64,000 bases of DNA, from the NCBI RefSeq assembly GCF_000513135.1, contig NZ_BAUV01000015.1:1-64000 (forward strand). The letters are read 5' to 3'. The position numbers and the translations under genes were made by a program. Position 1 is the first letter of the stretch. Every line of letters starts with the position of its first letter. The notes beneath the pieces were generated by a model that saw nothing but the letters and a program-made list of their open reading frames with translations, searched no databases and was not told the origin of the DNA. Source of the DNA: Halalkalibacter akibai JCM 9157 (GTDB lineage: Bacteria > Bacillota > Bacilli > Bacillales > Bacillaceae_D). Positions 46,704 to 56,863 of this stretch are shown in pieces.

Positions 46704-48095
46704 ACGTAAAAGCATTTTTCTGAAGTTATTTTTAACGACTCTTCTCATTTTATTTACTTCATTGGTGTTTTTTGGAATTATATTTAATTATTTGGTTCAT
46801 AATGTCTTTTTTAACTCTGCTAAAGAAAGTTTAAATCATCAACGCGAACAATTGGTTCATCATCTAAATTTAGCCTATGAAGAGAATTGGGACCGTGACG
46901 TAATTCAAGCATCTCTTGAATTAGCACTGGATCAAGAAGATAAGGTCACATTCATTTTTGGACAAGATCTAGAATTAAAGTATAAATCTATGCAAACAGG
47001 GATTGAAGATATCATCATTGAGCGTGAAATTGTTCAATCAGCCTTGAGTGGAGAAGAGGTTACAAAGATCATTCGAGTTCAACAAGATCGAATGTTTATT
47101 GTTGCTGCTCCAATGGTAGTAGAATCTGATGTACAGCCCAATCATGTTATTGTATCGGTTTTACATGGTTATGATAGAGAAGCTAGCCAAATCAAAATTA
47201 TAAACTTAATTGCGCTTCTTATAACCGTGTTGTTTACAGCTATTATTATTTTCTTTGTATCACGGAAGATTACTTCACGCTTCGCGAAATGAATAATGTT
47301 GTTTTGAGATTTGCAAAAGGTGACTTCTCTAGAAAAGTAAAAATTGCGACGAAAGATGAGATTGGACAATTAGGTCATAGTGTGAACTACATGGCTAAAG
47401 AACTTGAAAGTATTGAACAAATGCGCAGAGATTTCGTCGCAAATGTTTCACATGACTTACGTTCACCTCTTACATCTATAAAAGGGTTCTTAGTCGCTTT
47501 CATTGACGGCACTATTCCAGAGCAAAAGAAATCTCGTTACTTATCAATTATGAAAAGCGAAACAGAAAGACTTATCAAATTGGTAAATGATTTACTTGAT
47601 ATCACTAAACTCGAATCAGCTGAACTGACTATAAATCCAACAAGTTATAATATTAGCGAGCAGCTGAGACTTGTTATCGCTAAAATGGAACCTGAACTTT
47701 CAAAATTCGAAATTGAAGTTGAATTGGATGAGGAGGAAGATTATTTTGTCTTTGCCGATTCAGATCGAATCGAGCAAGTATTTATCAATTTACTTCAAAA
47801 TGCGATTCACTTTTCAACGAGGCAACAAGTCATATATATCAAGATGAAGAAAGTCGAGAATATGCTGTCGGTTTCCATTAAAGATGAAGGTAAGGGCATC
47901 AACGAAGAGAATCTGAAAAAAATCTGGGACCGATTTTATAAAGTTGATCAATCTCGAACGAATAACCTTGGCACAGGTATAGGTTTGTCAATTGTTAAAC
48001 AAATTATCGATCTACATCAGACAGAGATTGAAGTCACGAGTGAGTTAGGTAAAGGAACCACGTTTACGTTTAAACTACAATTATCAGGTGAATAA
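46696..48095 (+). pseudogene. Membrane sensor histidine kinase, frameshifted by one base
   Basis: Read through one frameshift near 47278, this encodes about 466 residues: TM1 at 8-30, an extracytoplasmic sensor, TM2 near 172-195, HAMP, HisKA with SHDLRSPLTSIKGF, and HATPase with LINLLQNAIHFS, DEGKGI and GTGIGLSIVKQI. The break TCACGCTTCGC should read TCACCGCTTCGC, giving ITSPLREMNNVVLRFAKG, the usual TM2-HAMP junction. ATG 46696 is preferred over 46690 for ribosome-site spacing. It is the partner of the upstream regulator. The lesion may be a sequence error. Confidence 0.85.
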
Positions 48096-48102
48096 AAATT
48101 AT

Positions 48103-48148
48103 AAATAGCCTAAAGTCCTTCTAGATTGAGAGGACTTTAGGCTATTTT
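48103..48148 (+). terminator. Terminator after the two-component operon
   Basis: AAATAGCCTAAAGTCCTT pairs with AGGACTTTAGGCTATTTT. Confidence 0.92.
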
Positions 48149-48292
48149 ACTAAGTAAATATGACAAATTCTCTAAAAAAATTTATGTAACTTATGAATAT
48201 CTAGCATTTGTTCATATTCTGTTCATGTTCGGATGTTACAATATGAAAGGTTGTGGAATAGTTATCTTATATATCTGACGGAGGTTAAGTGA

Positions 48293-49662
48293 ATGACTGT
48301 AAATAAAAACATATGGTTAGCTCTTATCGTATTGTTATTACTAATAACCGGATGTAGCTCAGAAGCTTCTAATGTGGTAAGCAGTGATGAAGAAGCAGAA
48401 GCTCCTGTACACCCTGTTGAAATTGCTGAAATTAACAGAGGTATCTTATCAAATGAATTAAAACTACCAGGGACCATTATGGCAGGGAAGCATATGCCTG
48501 TATTACCGATGTTAACTGGTGAAGTAACCGTTGTTCATGTGAAAAATGGAGACACTGTAAAACGTGGTGATACCCTAATTGAATTAGATGCTTCTGATGT
48601 TGAATTAAACATTGCCCAAGCTCGTGCGGGATTAGATGCTGCAAAAGCGAACTTAAATAGTGCTAAAACAATGCGCGATCAAAGTATTAAGCAAGCTGAG
48701 CTTCAATTAAGTCAAGCTAGAGATATGCACCAAATGCTTACTAATGCTGAGGTTCCGTCTGATGTTGTGTTAGACGATGTTCCAGAAGAACTACAAGCAG
48801 TTTTTGGAACTTTATTAGGTAGTAACATGCCAACAGAACATGATATTAACCAAGCAAAAACGGCTGTAAAACAAGCAGAGATGGGACTCGAGCAAGCGAA
48901 ATCTTCTGCTCAAATTGATGCTGCTCAAGCATCTGTGAAACAAGCAGAGATTTCAGTACAAATGGCTGAACAGCAAAAAACACATGCAGTCGTTACAGCA
49001 CCAATGGCGGGACAAGTAACGGGCTTTAATACAATTGTTGGAGAAATGGTATCCCCACAGGCACCACTCTTGCAACTAGTTCAAATGGACTCACCTATCG
49101 TACAATTAAGTGTAACCGAGTCAATGTTACCAAGTATTGAACTTGATCAGTCTGTTCAAGTATATGTGAAATCTTTCAATCAATCATATGAGGGACGAAT
49201 TAAATATATTAGTTTATTACCTGGTGAGCAGTCCCGCTCTTATCCTGTTGAAATTGAACTAGTCAATCCAGATGAGAACCTTCGAGTTGGTATGCTTGCT
49301 GAGGTTGTGATTGAGACCGCTATAGCAAACGAACAAGTACTTCTTCCTGTTGCAGCAGTAGTCGAAGAAAATAACGAGCAATTTGTTTATGTTATCAAGG
49401 ATGATGGAGACCAAGTTGAAAGACGTGTCATCTCTATAGCAAATGAGACGGCGGAATGGTTTGCCATAGAAGATGGTTTAAACGAAGGCGACTTTGTCGT
49501 CATAAGAGGTAATCACCAATTATACGATGGAGCCTTATAAACATCCGTAATGAGGTTACACCAGTTCGAAACATAGAGGAAGCAGCAGAAGACAGTGAAG
49601 ACGATAATACCAATCCAGAGTCTGATACCGAAGAACAAGATGAATCTGATGAAGACAAGTAA
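48293..49662 (+). pseudogene. RND efflux periplasmic-adaptor-like lipoprotein, frameshifted near its C-terminus
   Basis: This HlyD/MFP-family adaptor has a lipoprotein signal (LLLLITGCSS, lipobox Cys), a biotinyl-lipoyl-like half (VHVKNGDTVKRGDTLIELDA), a helical hairpin rich in Gln/Ala (about residues 95-225), the matching lipoyl half (VTAPMAGQVTGFNTIVGEMV) and a beta-barrel domain. The 415-residue frame ends at TAA 49538, but one added base there continues as INIRNEVTPVRNIEEAA plus an acidic Glu/Asp tail to 49662, total about 456 residues. It pairs with the RND gene 21 bases downstream. GACGGAGG precedes the ATG. Confidence 0.85.
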
Positions 49663-49683
49663 TTTATAACGGAGGTACTCTAG

Positions 49684-52600
49684 TTGAAACTAATTAATGA
49701 ATCTGTTAAACGCCCTGTTGGTGTGATCATTATTGCTCTCGTTATGATTATACTTGGAGTGGTCTCATTAACGGGGTTAAAGGTAGATTTAATGCCAGAT
49801 TTAGATTTACCAATCGCTGTTGTAGCGACACCTTATAACGGAGCTGCACCTCAAGAAGTCGAAAATTTAGTGACTCGTCCTTTAGAAGGTGCACTGAGTG
49901 CTACTGAAGGATTAGAAACGATGCAGTCAATGTCAGCGCAGAATCAATCAATCATCTTTCTAATGTATGATTTTAATACGAATTTAGATGTTGTGATGTT
50001 AGATGTGAGAGAGAGAATTGACATGGTGCGTCAAAGTTTGCCCGATGGAGCAGGTTCACCAAGTGTCATGCGTTTTGATCCAAATCAAATGCCTATTATG
50101 CAAATTGGCTTATCAGCAGATATGGATTTAACTAGATTAACGTATATAGCTGAAGAAACCATTATTCCTAGAATAGAACGTATTCCCGGAGTAGCACAAG
50201 TTAATTTAACAGGCGGTGAAGAAAGAGAAATTATAGTAGAGCCCGATTTAACAACTTTACAACGTTATGGGATGACACTCTCACAGCTAGCTCAAATAAT
50301 TGGCGGAGAGAGTATGAGCGCATCTGCCGGTGAGATTAATCGTGGTGGACAAGATGTTCCTCTTAGAATTGTAGGAGAATTTAGATCGGTTAGAGATATT
50401 GAGAATATAAATATCCCACTCCGAACCGGGCAGACGATCAAGCTCACTGAAGTAGCTGAGGTGAAAGAGACTTATAGCGAAAAAGATTCTCTAGCATACT
50501 TAAACGGACAACCTACATTAAGTATTGATATTTTAAAACAATCCGACTCAAATACGGTTGAAGTATCCAGAGCTGTTACGAAAGAATTAGACAACATCCA
50601 AGATAACGTTGCTCAAGGTGTTACGCTAACAACAGTAATGGATTCTGCTCTATTCATTAACGAGTCGATTAAAAATGTGGTTATTAACATGATCCTTGGG
50701 GCAGTTATGGCCATTGTTGTCTTACTTGTTTTCCTTCGGAGTTTTAGAAGTACGTTGATTATTGGATTATCCATTCCTATTGCCTTAATTTCTGCATTTA
50801 CCCTTTTGTATTTTGCAGGGGAAACGATTAACATTATCACTTTAGGTGGACTTGCATTAGGAATAGGATTATTAGTTGATAGTTCAATTGTTATTTTAGA
50901 AAACATCTATAAATATCGCGAGAGAGGCTATAGTCGCATTGAAGCAGCTAAAAAAGGTGCCTCGGAAGTGTCATCAGCTGTTATCGCTTCAACATTAACT
51001 AGTTTAGTTGTTTTTGTTCCAATTGTCTTCACGGGAGGAATTGCTTCTGAGTTATTTATGCCTTTAGCGTTAACGGTAGGATTTACTCTTCTTGCTTCTT
51101 TAGTAGTAGCTCTTACATTTGTTCCAATGTTGTCAGGGTTATTACTACCTGACATAATTGAAGAAGAAGATCCTAAAGGTTTAAGAAAAGTAAGTGTGGC
51201 TATCGGTCGATTTTTTGATCGTGTAGATAACTTTTATCGCTCGATTTTACGATGGTCGCTACGAAAAAAGAAAACGATCGTCTTTGGTACGCTTATTTTG
51301 TTGATTGCCAGTTTAGGCGGCGTTAAACTCGTTGGTGTAGAATTAATGCCATCTTTCGATCAGGGAGAAATTTCTGCAAGTTTTGAAGTACCTCCAGGAA
51401 CTTCATTGGAAGATATGCGAGATACAGTAAGCCAATTAGAACAATATCTACTCGACACAGGATTAACTGAAGTTATTCAAACTTCTATTGGAGGTGGAGG
51501 GTTCATGGGCGGAGGTTCCAACGAAGGTGAGCTTTATATTCGTTTGATTCCGCAAGATGAAAGAACTAGTTCAACAAATGACCTGATAAGTCAGTTTAGC
51601 GACTTTTCAGAAACAGTTCCGGATATTGAAGTCAATGTACGATCACTTGAAAGTGATGGAATGGGCGGCAATCCAATTGAAATTGAATTAAGAGGGGACG
51701 ATTTTGATACGTTAAAATTACTTGCTGATGATATTCAAGATATCATTCGTGACGTACCAGGTACTTCAAATGTCACTCATTCAATGGGAGAAACTCGCCC
51801 TGAAACACAAATCCATATTAACCGAGACTTGGCGTCGCAATATGGATTAAATTACGCAGACGTTATGCAAACTATCACGTCAAGCGTGACAGGACAGCTT
51901 GCAACTTTAATGAGAACCGAGGGACAAGAGATAAGTGTTACGGTCATACTACCGGAAGATCAACGGGATAACTATAATAGTTTGCAAAATCTTCCTATTT
52001 TAACTGCTAATGGCGACATTATTCCATTAACAGCTATCGCGGACTTTGTTCAAGCTGAGGGTCCAAATGTCATTAACAGACAAAATCAGTCGCGAGGCGT
52101 ATCCATTACAGGAGATATTATGGATCGCGATCTTGGGAGTGTCATTGCTGACATTGAAGCAGAGTTGGACCAATATATTTTTCCAGAAGGCTACGAATAT
52201 CGTACTGGCGGGGACTATGAAATGATGATGGAAGCTTTTTTCGATTTAACTCTAGCGTTAGGGTTAGCAATTTTCCTAGTTTATGCTGTAATGGCGTTCC
52301 AATTTGAAAAAGTTATCTATCCTTTCATAGTCATGTTTAGTTTACCTGCAACTTTTATTGGAATTATGGCTGGTTTTGTGTTAACAGGCAGACCTTTAAG
52401 TGCACCTGCTTTTATAGGGGTTATTATGTTAGCGGGGATCGTCGTAAATAATGCGATTGTTTTAGTTGACTATATTAACAAGTTAAAAGAAACAGGTTTG
52501 TCAACTGAGGAAGCTATCTTAGAAGCAGGACCAACTAGATTACGACCAATTCTTATGACAATGTTGACTACTGTATTAGCGATGGTTCCTCTTGCAATTG

Positions 52601-52785
52601 GATTTGGTGAAGGTGCTGAACTCCAAGCACCTATGGCTACTGTCATTGTATTCGGTTTGTCGTTCTCTACATTCATTACACTAGTACTAGTACCGGTGAT
52701 GTACATTTATACAGATCGTTTTACAGAGTGGTGGAAAGGGTTATTTATTCGTCGCAGAAAAAAAGACCAACTTGAAATCGAATAA
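49684..52785 (+). CDS. RND-family efflux transporter (SwrC/AcrB-like)
   Basis: This is a 1033-residue pump with the 12-helix RND architecture: TM1 at the N-terminus, then two large extracytoplasmic loops (about 35-330 and 550-860), each followed by helix bundles. The proton-relay region contains GLALGIGLLVDSSIVILENI in the TM4 helix, and IMLAGIVVNNAIVLVDYI is the matching segment in the second half. It starts at TTG after ACGGAGG. Adaptor and pump form an operon downstream of a two-component system. Bacillus SwrC exports surfactin-like lipopeptides; the substrate here is unknown. A strong terminator follows. Confidence 0.94.
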   Translation: MKLINESVKRPVGVIIIALVMIILGVVSLTGLKVDLMPDLDLPIAVVATPYNGAAPQEVENLVTRPLEGALSATEGLETMQSMSAQNQSIIFLMYDFNTNLDVVMLDVRERIDMVRQSLPDGAGSPSVMRFDPNQMPIMQIGLSADMDLTRLTYIAEETIIPRIERIPGVAQVNLTGGEEREIIVEPDLTTLQRYGMTLSQLAQIIGGESMSASAGEINRGGQDVPLRIVGEFRSVRDIENINIPLRTGQTIKLTEVAEVKETYSEKDSLAYLNGQPTLSIDILKQSDSNTVEVSRAVTKELDNIQDNVAQGVTLTTVMDSALFINESIKNVVINMILGAVMAIVVLLVFLRSFRSTLIIGLSIPIALISAFTLLYFAGETINIITLGGLALGIGLLVDSSIVILENIYKYRERGYSRIEAAKKGASEVSSAVIASTLTSLVVFVPIVFTGGIASELFMPLALTVGFTLLASLVVALTFVPMLSGLLLPDIIEEEDPKGLRKVSVAIGRFFDRVDNFYRSILRWSLRKKKTIVFGTLILLIASLGGVKLVGVELMPSFDQGEISASFEVPPGTSLEDMRDTVSQLEQYLLDTGLTEVIQTSIGGGGFMGGGSNEGELYIRLIPQDERTSSTNDLISQFSDFSETVPDIEVNVRSLESDGMGGNPIEIELRGDDFDTLKLLADDIQDIIRDVPGTSNVTHSMGETRPETQIHINRDLASQYGLNYADVMQTITSSVTGQLATLMRTEGQEISVTVILPEDQRDNYNSLQNLPILTANGDIIPLTAIADFVQAEGPNVINRQNQSRGVSITGDIMDRDLGSVIADIEAELDQYIFPEGYEYRTGGDYEMMMEAFFDLTLALGLAIFLVYAVMAFQFEKVIYPFIVMFSLPATFIGIMAGFVLTGRPLSAPAFIGVIMLAGIVVNNAIVLVDYINKLKETGLSTEEAILEAGPTRLRPILMTMLTTVLAMVPLAIGFGEGAELQAPMATVIVFGLSFSTFITLVLVPVMYIYTDRFTEWWKGLFIRRRKKDQLEIE

Positions 52786-52814
52786 TCAATACTTGCTTTC
52801 AATAACGTTAATTG

Positions 52815-52848
52815 GTCGCATTGAAGTTTCCTTCAATGCGACTTTTTT
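52815..52848 (+). terminator. Terminator after the RND operon
   Basis: GTCGCATTGAAG-TTTC-CTTCAATGCGAC is a perfect 12-bp stem followed by TTTTTT. Confidence 0.95.
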
Positions 52849-52931
52849 ACATTCAATAATTGTTATAAGAGTAAGAATATTATTCTAATGTGAGGGGGAG
52901 ATTAGGAGTAAATTGGAAAAGAAGGAGTTTT

Positions 52932-53720
52932 ATGATGAATCATGGTCTAACAGGTAAGGTAGCTATCGTTACAGGAGCATCTTCTGGCATAGGTAGATCA
53001 AGTGCACTTAAACTTGCAAAAGAAGGAGTTAAAGTAGCTCTAGTCGATTTGAAAGACGAAAATGCAGAGAAGGTAAAACAAGAAATTGAACAAATAGGCG
53101 GAGAGGCAATTGTAACAGATACAGATGTTTCTGACATGAAAAGAATGGAAGCCAGTTTCAATGAAATTATTGAAAAATGGGGGAGGTTAGACATTGTATT
53201 TGCAAACGCAGGGATAAATGGAAAAGTTGAACCGATTGAAGATCTCTCTGCAGATGATTGGGATCAAACACTAAATACGAATTTGAAAAGTACCTTCTTG
53301 ACTGTGAAGCTAGCTATACCTTATATGAAAGCTCAAGGAGGTAGTGTGATTATTACTAGCTCTATTAACGGTACAAGAACTTTTAAAAGTTTTGGTATGT
53401 CAGCATATAGTACATCAAAAGCAGGACAAGTCGCATTTGGAAAAATGGCAGCTCTTGAGTTAGCGCGTTATAAAATCCGGGTTAATATTATTTGTCCAGG
53501 CGCTATTGAAACAAATATTGGAGAAAATACGTTCCCTAATGAAGAAGAGCTGAAAAAAATCAAGATTCCAATTGAATACCCTGAAGGATCGCAGCCATTA
53601 GAACATCACGCAGGAAAACCTGACCAAGTTGCCGATCTAGTTTCATTCCTAGCTTCTGATTTATCAAGTCATATAACAGGTAGTCAAATATTTATAGATG
53701 GCGCTGAATCCTTGTTATAA
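52932..53720 (+). CDS. Short-chain dehydrogenase/reductase
   Basis: This is a 262-residue classical SDR. The NAD(P)-binding motif is TGASSGIGRSSAL, the structural NAG motif is in FANAGINGK, and catalytic Ser-Tyr-Lys appear as TSSINGT and YSTSKAGQ. The C-terminal SSHITGSQIFIDG block is typical. Asp in ALVDLKDEN after beta-2 suggests NAD preference. Two adjacent ATGs (52932, 52935) follow AAGGAG. Substrate unknown. A second SDR lies 265 bases downstream. Confidence 0.92.
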   Translation: MMNHGLTGKVAIVTGASSGIGRSSALKLAKEGVKVALVDLKDENAEKVKQEIEQIGGEAIVTDTDVSDMKRMEASFNEIIEKWGRLDIVFANAGINGKVEPIEDLSADDWDQTLNTNLKSTFLTVKLAIPYMKAQGGSVIITSSINGTRTFKSFGMSAYSTSKAGQVAFGKMAALELARYKIRVNIICPGAIETNIGENTFPNEEELKKIKIPIEYPEGSQPLEHHAGKPDQVADLVSFLASDLSSHITGSQIFIDGAESLL

Positions 53721-53953
53721 TTTCATTGACTTATGGTAAATAAAACCATACACTAAAACCTAGTCATTGGTAAATAAGAAGGAAGGAAGGGTGCCTTCTA
53801 CATGAAGTACTAATTTCTGATTTCAGACATTATTTTTTTATTTACAAAGATAATTTTGTCTAGATTGGATTAGTTTGTACTTTTAGGTATTTGTTCGAAC
53901 GGAAAATCTACTTTCTTCTAGTAAGGACCCCCGACTACCTGAATAATACAATC

Positions 53954-53985
53954 CATCCTCTCTAGAAAAATAGGGAGGTTTTTTT
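53954..53985 (+). terminator. Terminator hairpin whose 3' arm is the ribosome site of the next SDR gene
   Basis: CCTCTCTA-GAAAAA-TAGGGAGG forms an 8-bp stem followed by TTTTTTT. GGGAGG of the 3' arm is also the only ribosome site for the SDR gene at 53986. The preceding 230 bases of leader contain no ORF and no riboswitch I can name. Confidence 0.75.
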
Positions 53986-54726
53986 ATTAAACAGTTAGCA
54001 ATTATAACAGGAGTAAGTCATGAACATGGAATCGGAGCAGCAATCTGCTTAAAATTGGCTGAAGAAGGAATAAATATTTTGTTTACTCATTATAAAGCAG
54101 AAAGTGAATGGGCTCAGTTATTTCAAACTAAATTACAAGCTATGAATATATTATGTGACAGTTTGGAGATTAACTTAGCTGAAAGTGGTGCGGCCACTAA
54201 GGTCTTAAACAAGGCATTTACTAGTGGCGTACCAAATATTTTAATTAATAATGCTGCACATTCAACACGTGATGGGTACCAGATATTATCTGCTAAAATA
54301 ATAGATGAACATTACGCAGTAAATGTTAGGACCCCGATGTTACTATGTGCAGAATTTGCAAAAAGGTTAAAGGATAGTAGTGTTGAAGCAGGACGGATTA
54401 TTAATATGACATCTGGTCAAGATCTTGGACCGATGACTGAAGAGTTAGCGTATGTAGCATCAAAAGGGGCTATGTCAGCATTTACCCGGTCCTTTTCGGC
54501 AGAAGTTGCACATTTAGGCATAACGGTAAATGCTATCAATCCTGGACCAACTGATACTGGTTGGATGACAGATGACATTAAAGAACATCTTCGACCTAAA
54601 TTTCTTATGGGACGCATTGGCTTGCCACAAGACACCGCTCGATTAGTTTCTTTTCTCGTCAGTAAAGAAGGCGGCTGGATAACAGGGCAAGTCCTTCATT
54701 CAGAAGGCGGTTTTTTAAGATCATAA
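53986..54726 (+). CDS. Short-chain dehydrogenase/reductase with apparent ATT start
   Basis: This is an SDR of about 246 residues with the nucleotide-binding motif TGVSHEHGIGAAI, the NNAAHS motif, catalytic Ser in NMTSGQD and YVASKGAMSAF. The coding frame upstream of the Rossmann motif contains no ATG, GTG or TTG before an in-frame TAG at 53971. The only codon placed for initiation is ATT at 53986, 7 bases after GGGAGG, giving (M)KQLAIITGV. A TTG at 54055 would delete the cofactor site and is rejected. Either AUU is used, or a base is wrong (ATG expected). The ribosome site is buried in a terminator hairpin. Confidence 0.72.
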   Translation: MKQLAIITGVSHEHGIGAAICLKLAEEGINILFTHYKAESEWAQLFQTKLQAMNILCDSLEINLAESGAATKVLNKAFTSGVPNILINNAAHSTRDGYQILSAKIIDEHYAVNVRTPMLLCAEFAKRLKDSSVEAGRIINMTSGQDLGPMTEELAYVASKGAMSAFTRSFSAEVAHLGITVNAINPGPTDTGWMTDDIKEHLRPKFLMGRIGLPQDTARLVSFLVSKEGGWITGQVLHSEGGFLRS

Positions 54727-54966
54727 TTTTATTATATTCTGATTCTAAGTAAAAAGAGTCCTTCAGAATGAACAGGCTAGAACCTTACTAAAGTATATTG
54801 CAGTAACTTAGCTTGAAGTAATTTACTTATTCTAACTATGAGATCAAAGGTCGGGGCACTGAGAAAAGTAATTTTTTTAGTGCCCTACCATCTGTTACGG
54901 AAAGTGTAATTTCTTTCCGAAGCGTCTTCATAGACTTCTTAAACCTTTTTACAACTAAGCAAACAA

Positions 54967-55317
54967 TTATTGCCACTGGTTAAGCTGCTTTTCCATAATA
55001 TCTAATGAGATTAGCATTTTTTGCATTGGTGCTGGACACATTCGATTGTATTTTTTTATCTTTTCATTGATCAAATTCAATTCTGCTGCCAGATCTTTTG
55101 AGTTAGTCGTTCTTAACTTTATCAGATTAATAAGTTGATCTCTAATTTGATGCTGAAGAGCTATCCACTCAGGTAAATAATTTGCATTCTTGATAGTTCG
55201 ATCCAGAACATTTCCCTCTAGAACCTCTTTGCTAATCGGTTTACCGTGACCTTTTAATGTTTCGTTTGAATCTCCATGTTTCTTGATAATATCTCCTAGC
55301 CAGTCTCTAGACATCAT
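54967..55317 (-). CDS. DnaJ-C28-homologous domain protein (DUF1992)
   Basis: This is a 116-residue protein with the conserved block GHGKPISKEVLEGNVLDRTI followed by KNANYLPEWIALQHQIRDQL, diagnostic of the DUF1992/DnaJ homologue subfamily C member 28 domain. It lacks a J-domain, as usual for the bacterial proteins. The ATG at 55317 follows GGGGGTGG; upstream in-frame ATG 55350 has no ribosome site. Function unknown. It is monocistronic and convergent to the SDR gene; the 240 bases downstream show only a weak GGGCACT/AGTGCCC hairpin. Confidence 0.85.
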   Translation of the reverse strand: MMSRDWLGDIIKKHGDSNETLKGHGKPISKEVLEGNVLDRTIKNANYLPEWIALQHQIRDQLINLIKLRTTNSKDLAAELNLINEKIKKYNRMCPAPMQKMLISLDIMEKQLNQWQ

Positions 55318-55431
55318 TAATCCACCCCCACACATCTCTTTATCTTTCATTATAATAGTATTAATTCGATATATAACAATTTGATGTGAAGTTTTCTAGA
55401 TTTTTACATAAGTTGAAAATCATTATTATGT

Positions 55432-55437
55432 TATAAT
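55432..55437 (+). promoter_or_regulatory. -10 element of the tag gene
   Basis: A perfect TATAAT lies 14 bases before the ATG at 55451, which would leave a leader of only about 7 bases for that ATG. No clear -35 at normal spacing is seen. Confidence 0.45.
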
Positions 55438-55450
55438 ATGGAAAGTTATA

Positions 55451-56020
55451 ATGGTAGGGGGCGATTTAATTAATAGGTGTAAATGGGCTGAAGCTCATAT
55501 TTTATTACAACAATACCATGACATTGAATGGGGTATTCCTTGTTATGATGATAATAAGCTATTTGAGTGCTTAACACTTGAAGGAGCACAAGCCGGATTA
55601 AGTTGGCTAACCGTACTGAAGAAAAAAGAACATTATCAAAATGCCTTTTGTAAGTTTAATATTCAAAAGGTAGCTGCTTTTACAGAAGAAGACTTTCAAT
55701 CTTTACTAGCCAATTCACATCTAATTCAACATAAATTGAAACTTAAATCGGTTTCTCATAATGCCAATTGTATCCTTGTCATTCAAGAGGAGTTTGGTAG
55801 CTTTTCTAACTATTTATGGTCTTTTGTGCATCATAAACCTATTATAAACCTTTGGGTAAACCAAGAGGATGTGCCAGCTAGTACTGAGTTATCACAAACT
55901 CTTAGTAAATCTCTTAAGTCGTATGGGTTCAAATTTGTTGGCCCAACGATCTGTTATTCTTTTATGCAAGCTATCGGGATGGTTAATGATCATACTATTG
56001 ATTGTTTTAAAACTAACTAA
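55451..56020 (+). CDS. tag: DNA-3-methyladenine glycosylase I (Tag)
   Basis: This helix-hairpin-helix-fold base-excision enzyme removes 3-methyladenine from alkylated DNA. The zinc-snap ligands are conserved: Cys in NRCKWA, His in YHDIEWG, and His and Cys in NDHTIDCF. LEGAQAGLSWLTVLKKKEHY is the family signature. From ATG 55451 it has 189 residues. In homologs the protein starts at M-N-R-C; here that position is ATT at 55469, 7 bases after GGGGG, so translation may really begin there. It lies 30 bases upstream of the methionine aminopeptidase gene. Confidence 0.9.
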   Translation: MVGGDLINRCKWAEAHILLQQYHDIEWGIPCYDDNKLFECLTLEGAQAGLSWLTVLKKKEHYQNAFCKFNIQKVAAFTEEDFQSLLANSHLIQHKLKLKSVSHNANCILVIQEEFGSFSNYLWSFVHHKPIINLWVNQEDVPASTELSQTLSKSLKSYGFKFVGPTICYSFMQAIGMVNDHTIDCFKTN

Positions 56021-56050
56021 GACTCAACAACTTAGATTAGGAGTGATAAG

Positions 56051-56800
56051 ATGATCACGTTAAAAAGTGAAAGAGAAATTCAAATGATGAAAGGTGCTGG
56101 AGAGATTTTAGCAGCTTGTCATAACGAAATTTCAAACATAATAAAACCAGGAATAAGTACGTTAGAAATTGATTCGTTTGTTGAGTTATTTCTGAAAAAA
56201 AATGGAGCAACCCCTGAACAGAAAGGTTATAAAGGCTTCGAATTTGCCACGTGTGCTTCTGTTAATGATGAAATCTGTCATGGCTTTCCTAGAAGAGATC
56301 CACTTCAGGATGGAGATATTGTTACGATTGATATGGTTGTCAATTGGAAGGGTGCCTTGGCTGACTCAGCTTGGACATATGCTATTGGTAACGTTTCTAA
56401 ATCTGCTCAAAACTTACTAATGATTACCGAAAAAGCCTTGTATAAAGGTATAGAACAGGCCGTCTGTGGAAACCGAACAGGTGACATTGGTCATGCGATT
56501 CAGTCATATACAGAGGCTGAAGGATTTTCAGTTGTCAGAGACTTTACAGGTCATGGAATTGGTCCAACTTTACATGAAGATCCTCAGATCCTTCATTTTG
56601 GTGCTCCTGGAAGAGGGTATCGACTTCGAGAGGGCATGGTTATAACGATTGAACCTATGATTAACGAAGGTTTATGGGGAAGCAAGATGGATTCAAACGG
56701 ATGGACAGCTCGTACTGTAGACGGTAAATTGTCAGCTCAGTACGAACATACAATTGCAATCACGAAAGAAGGCCTTCTTATTTTGACTCAACAGTCATAG
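56051..56800 (+). CDS. map: Type I methionine aminopeptidase
   Basis: This 249-residue metalloprotease removes N-terminal methionine from new proteins. The five metal ligands fall in TIDMVVNWKGALADSAW (two Asp), FTGHGIG (His), TIEPMI (Glu) and YEHTIAI (Glu). CASVNDEICHGFP is the other active-site block. It starts at ATG after TTAGGAG. Not being next to secY/adk or infA, it is likely a second Map, as in B. subtilis, which has two. The tag gene precedes it and a strong bidirectional terminator follows. Confidence 0.94.
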   Translation: MITLKSEREIQMMKGAGEILAACHNEISNIIKPGISTLEIDSFVELFLKKNGATPEQKGYKGFEFATCASVNDEICHGFPRRDPLQDGDIVTIDMVVNWKGALADSAWTYAIGNVSKSAQNLLMITEKALYKGIEQAVCGNRTGDIGHAIQSYTEAEGFSVVRDFTGHGIGPTLHEDPQILHFGAPGRGYRLREGMVITIEPMINEGLWGSKMDSNGWTARTVDGKLSAQYEHTIAITKEGLLILTQQS

Positions 56801-56818
56801 GACGAATTCCATACTAAA

Positions 56819-56858
56819 AGAACTAGCTTTTATCAAAAAGTAGCTAGTTCTTTTTTTG
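56819..56858. terminator. Bidirectional terminator
   Basis: AGAACTAGCT pairs with AGCTAGTTCT, with T-runs on both strands, between convergent map and the ABC exporter gene. Confidence 0.9.
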
Positions 56859-56863
56859 TTTTC

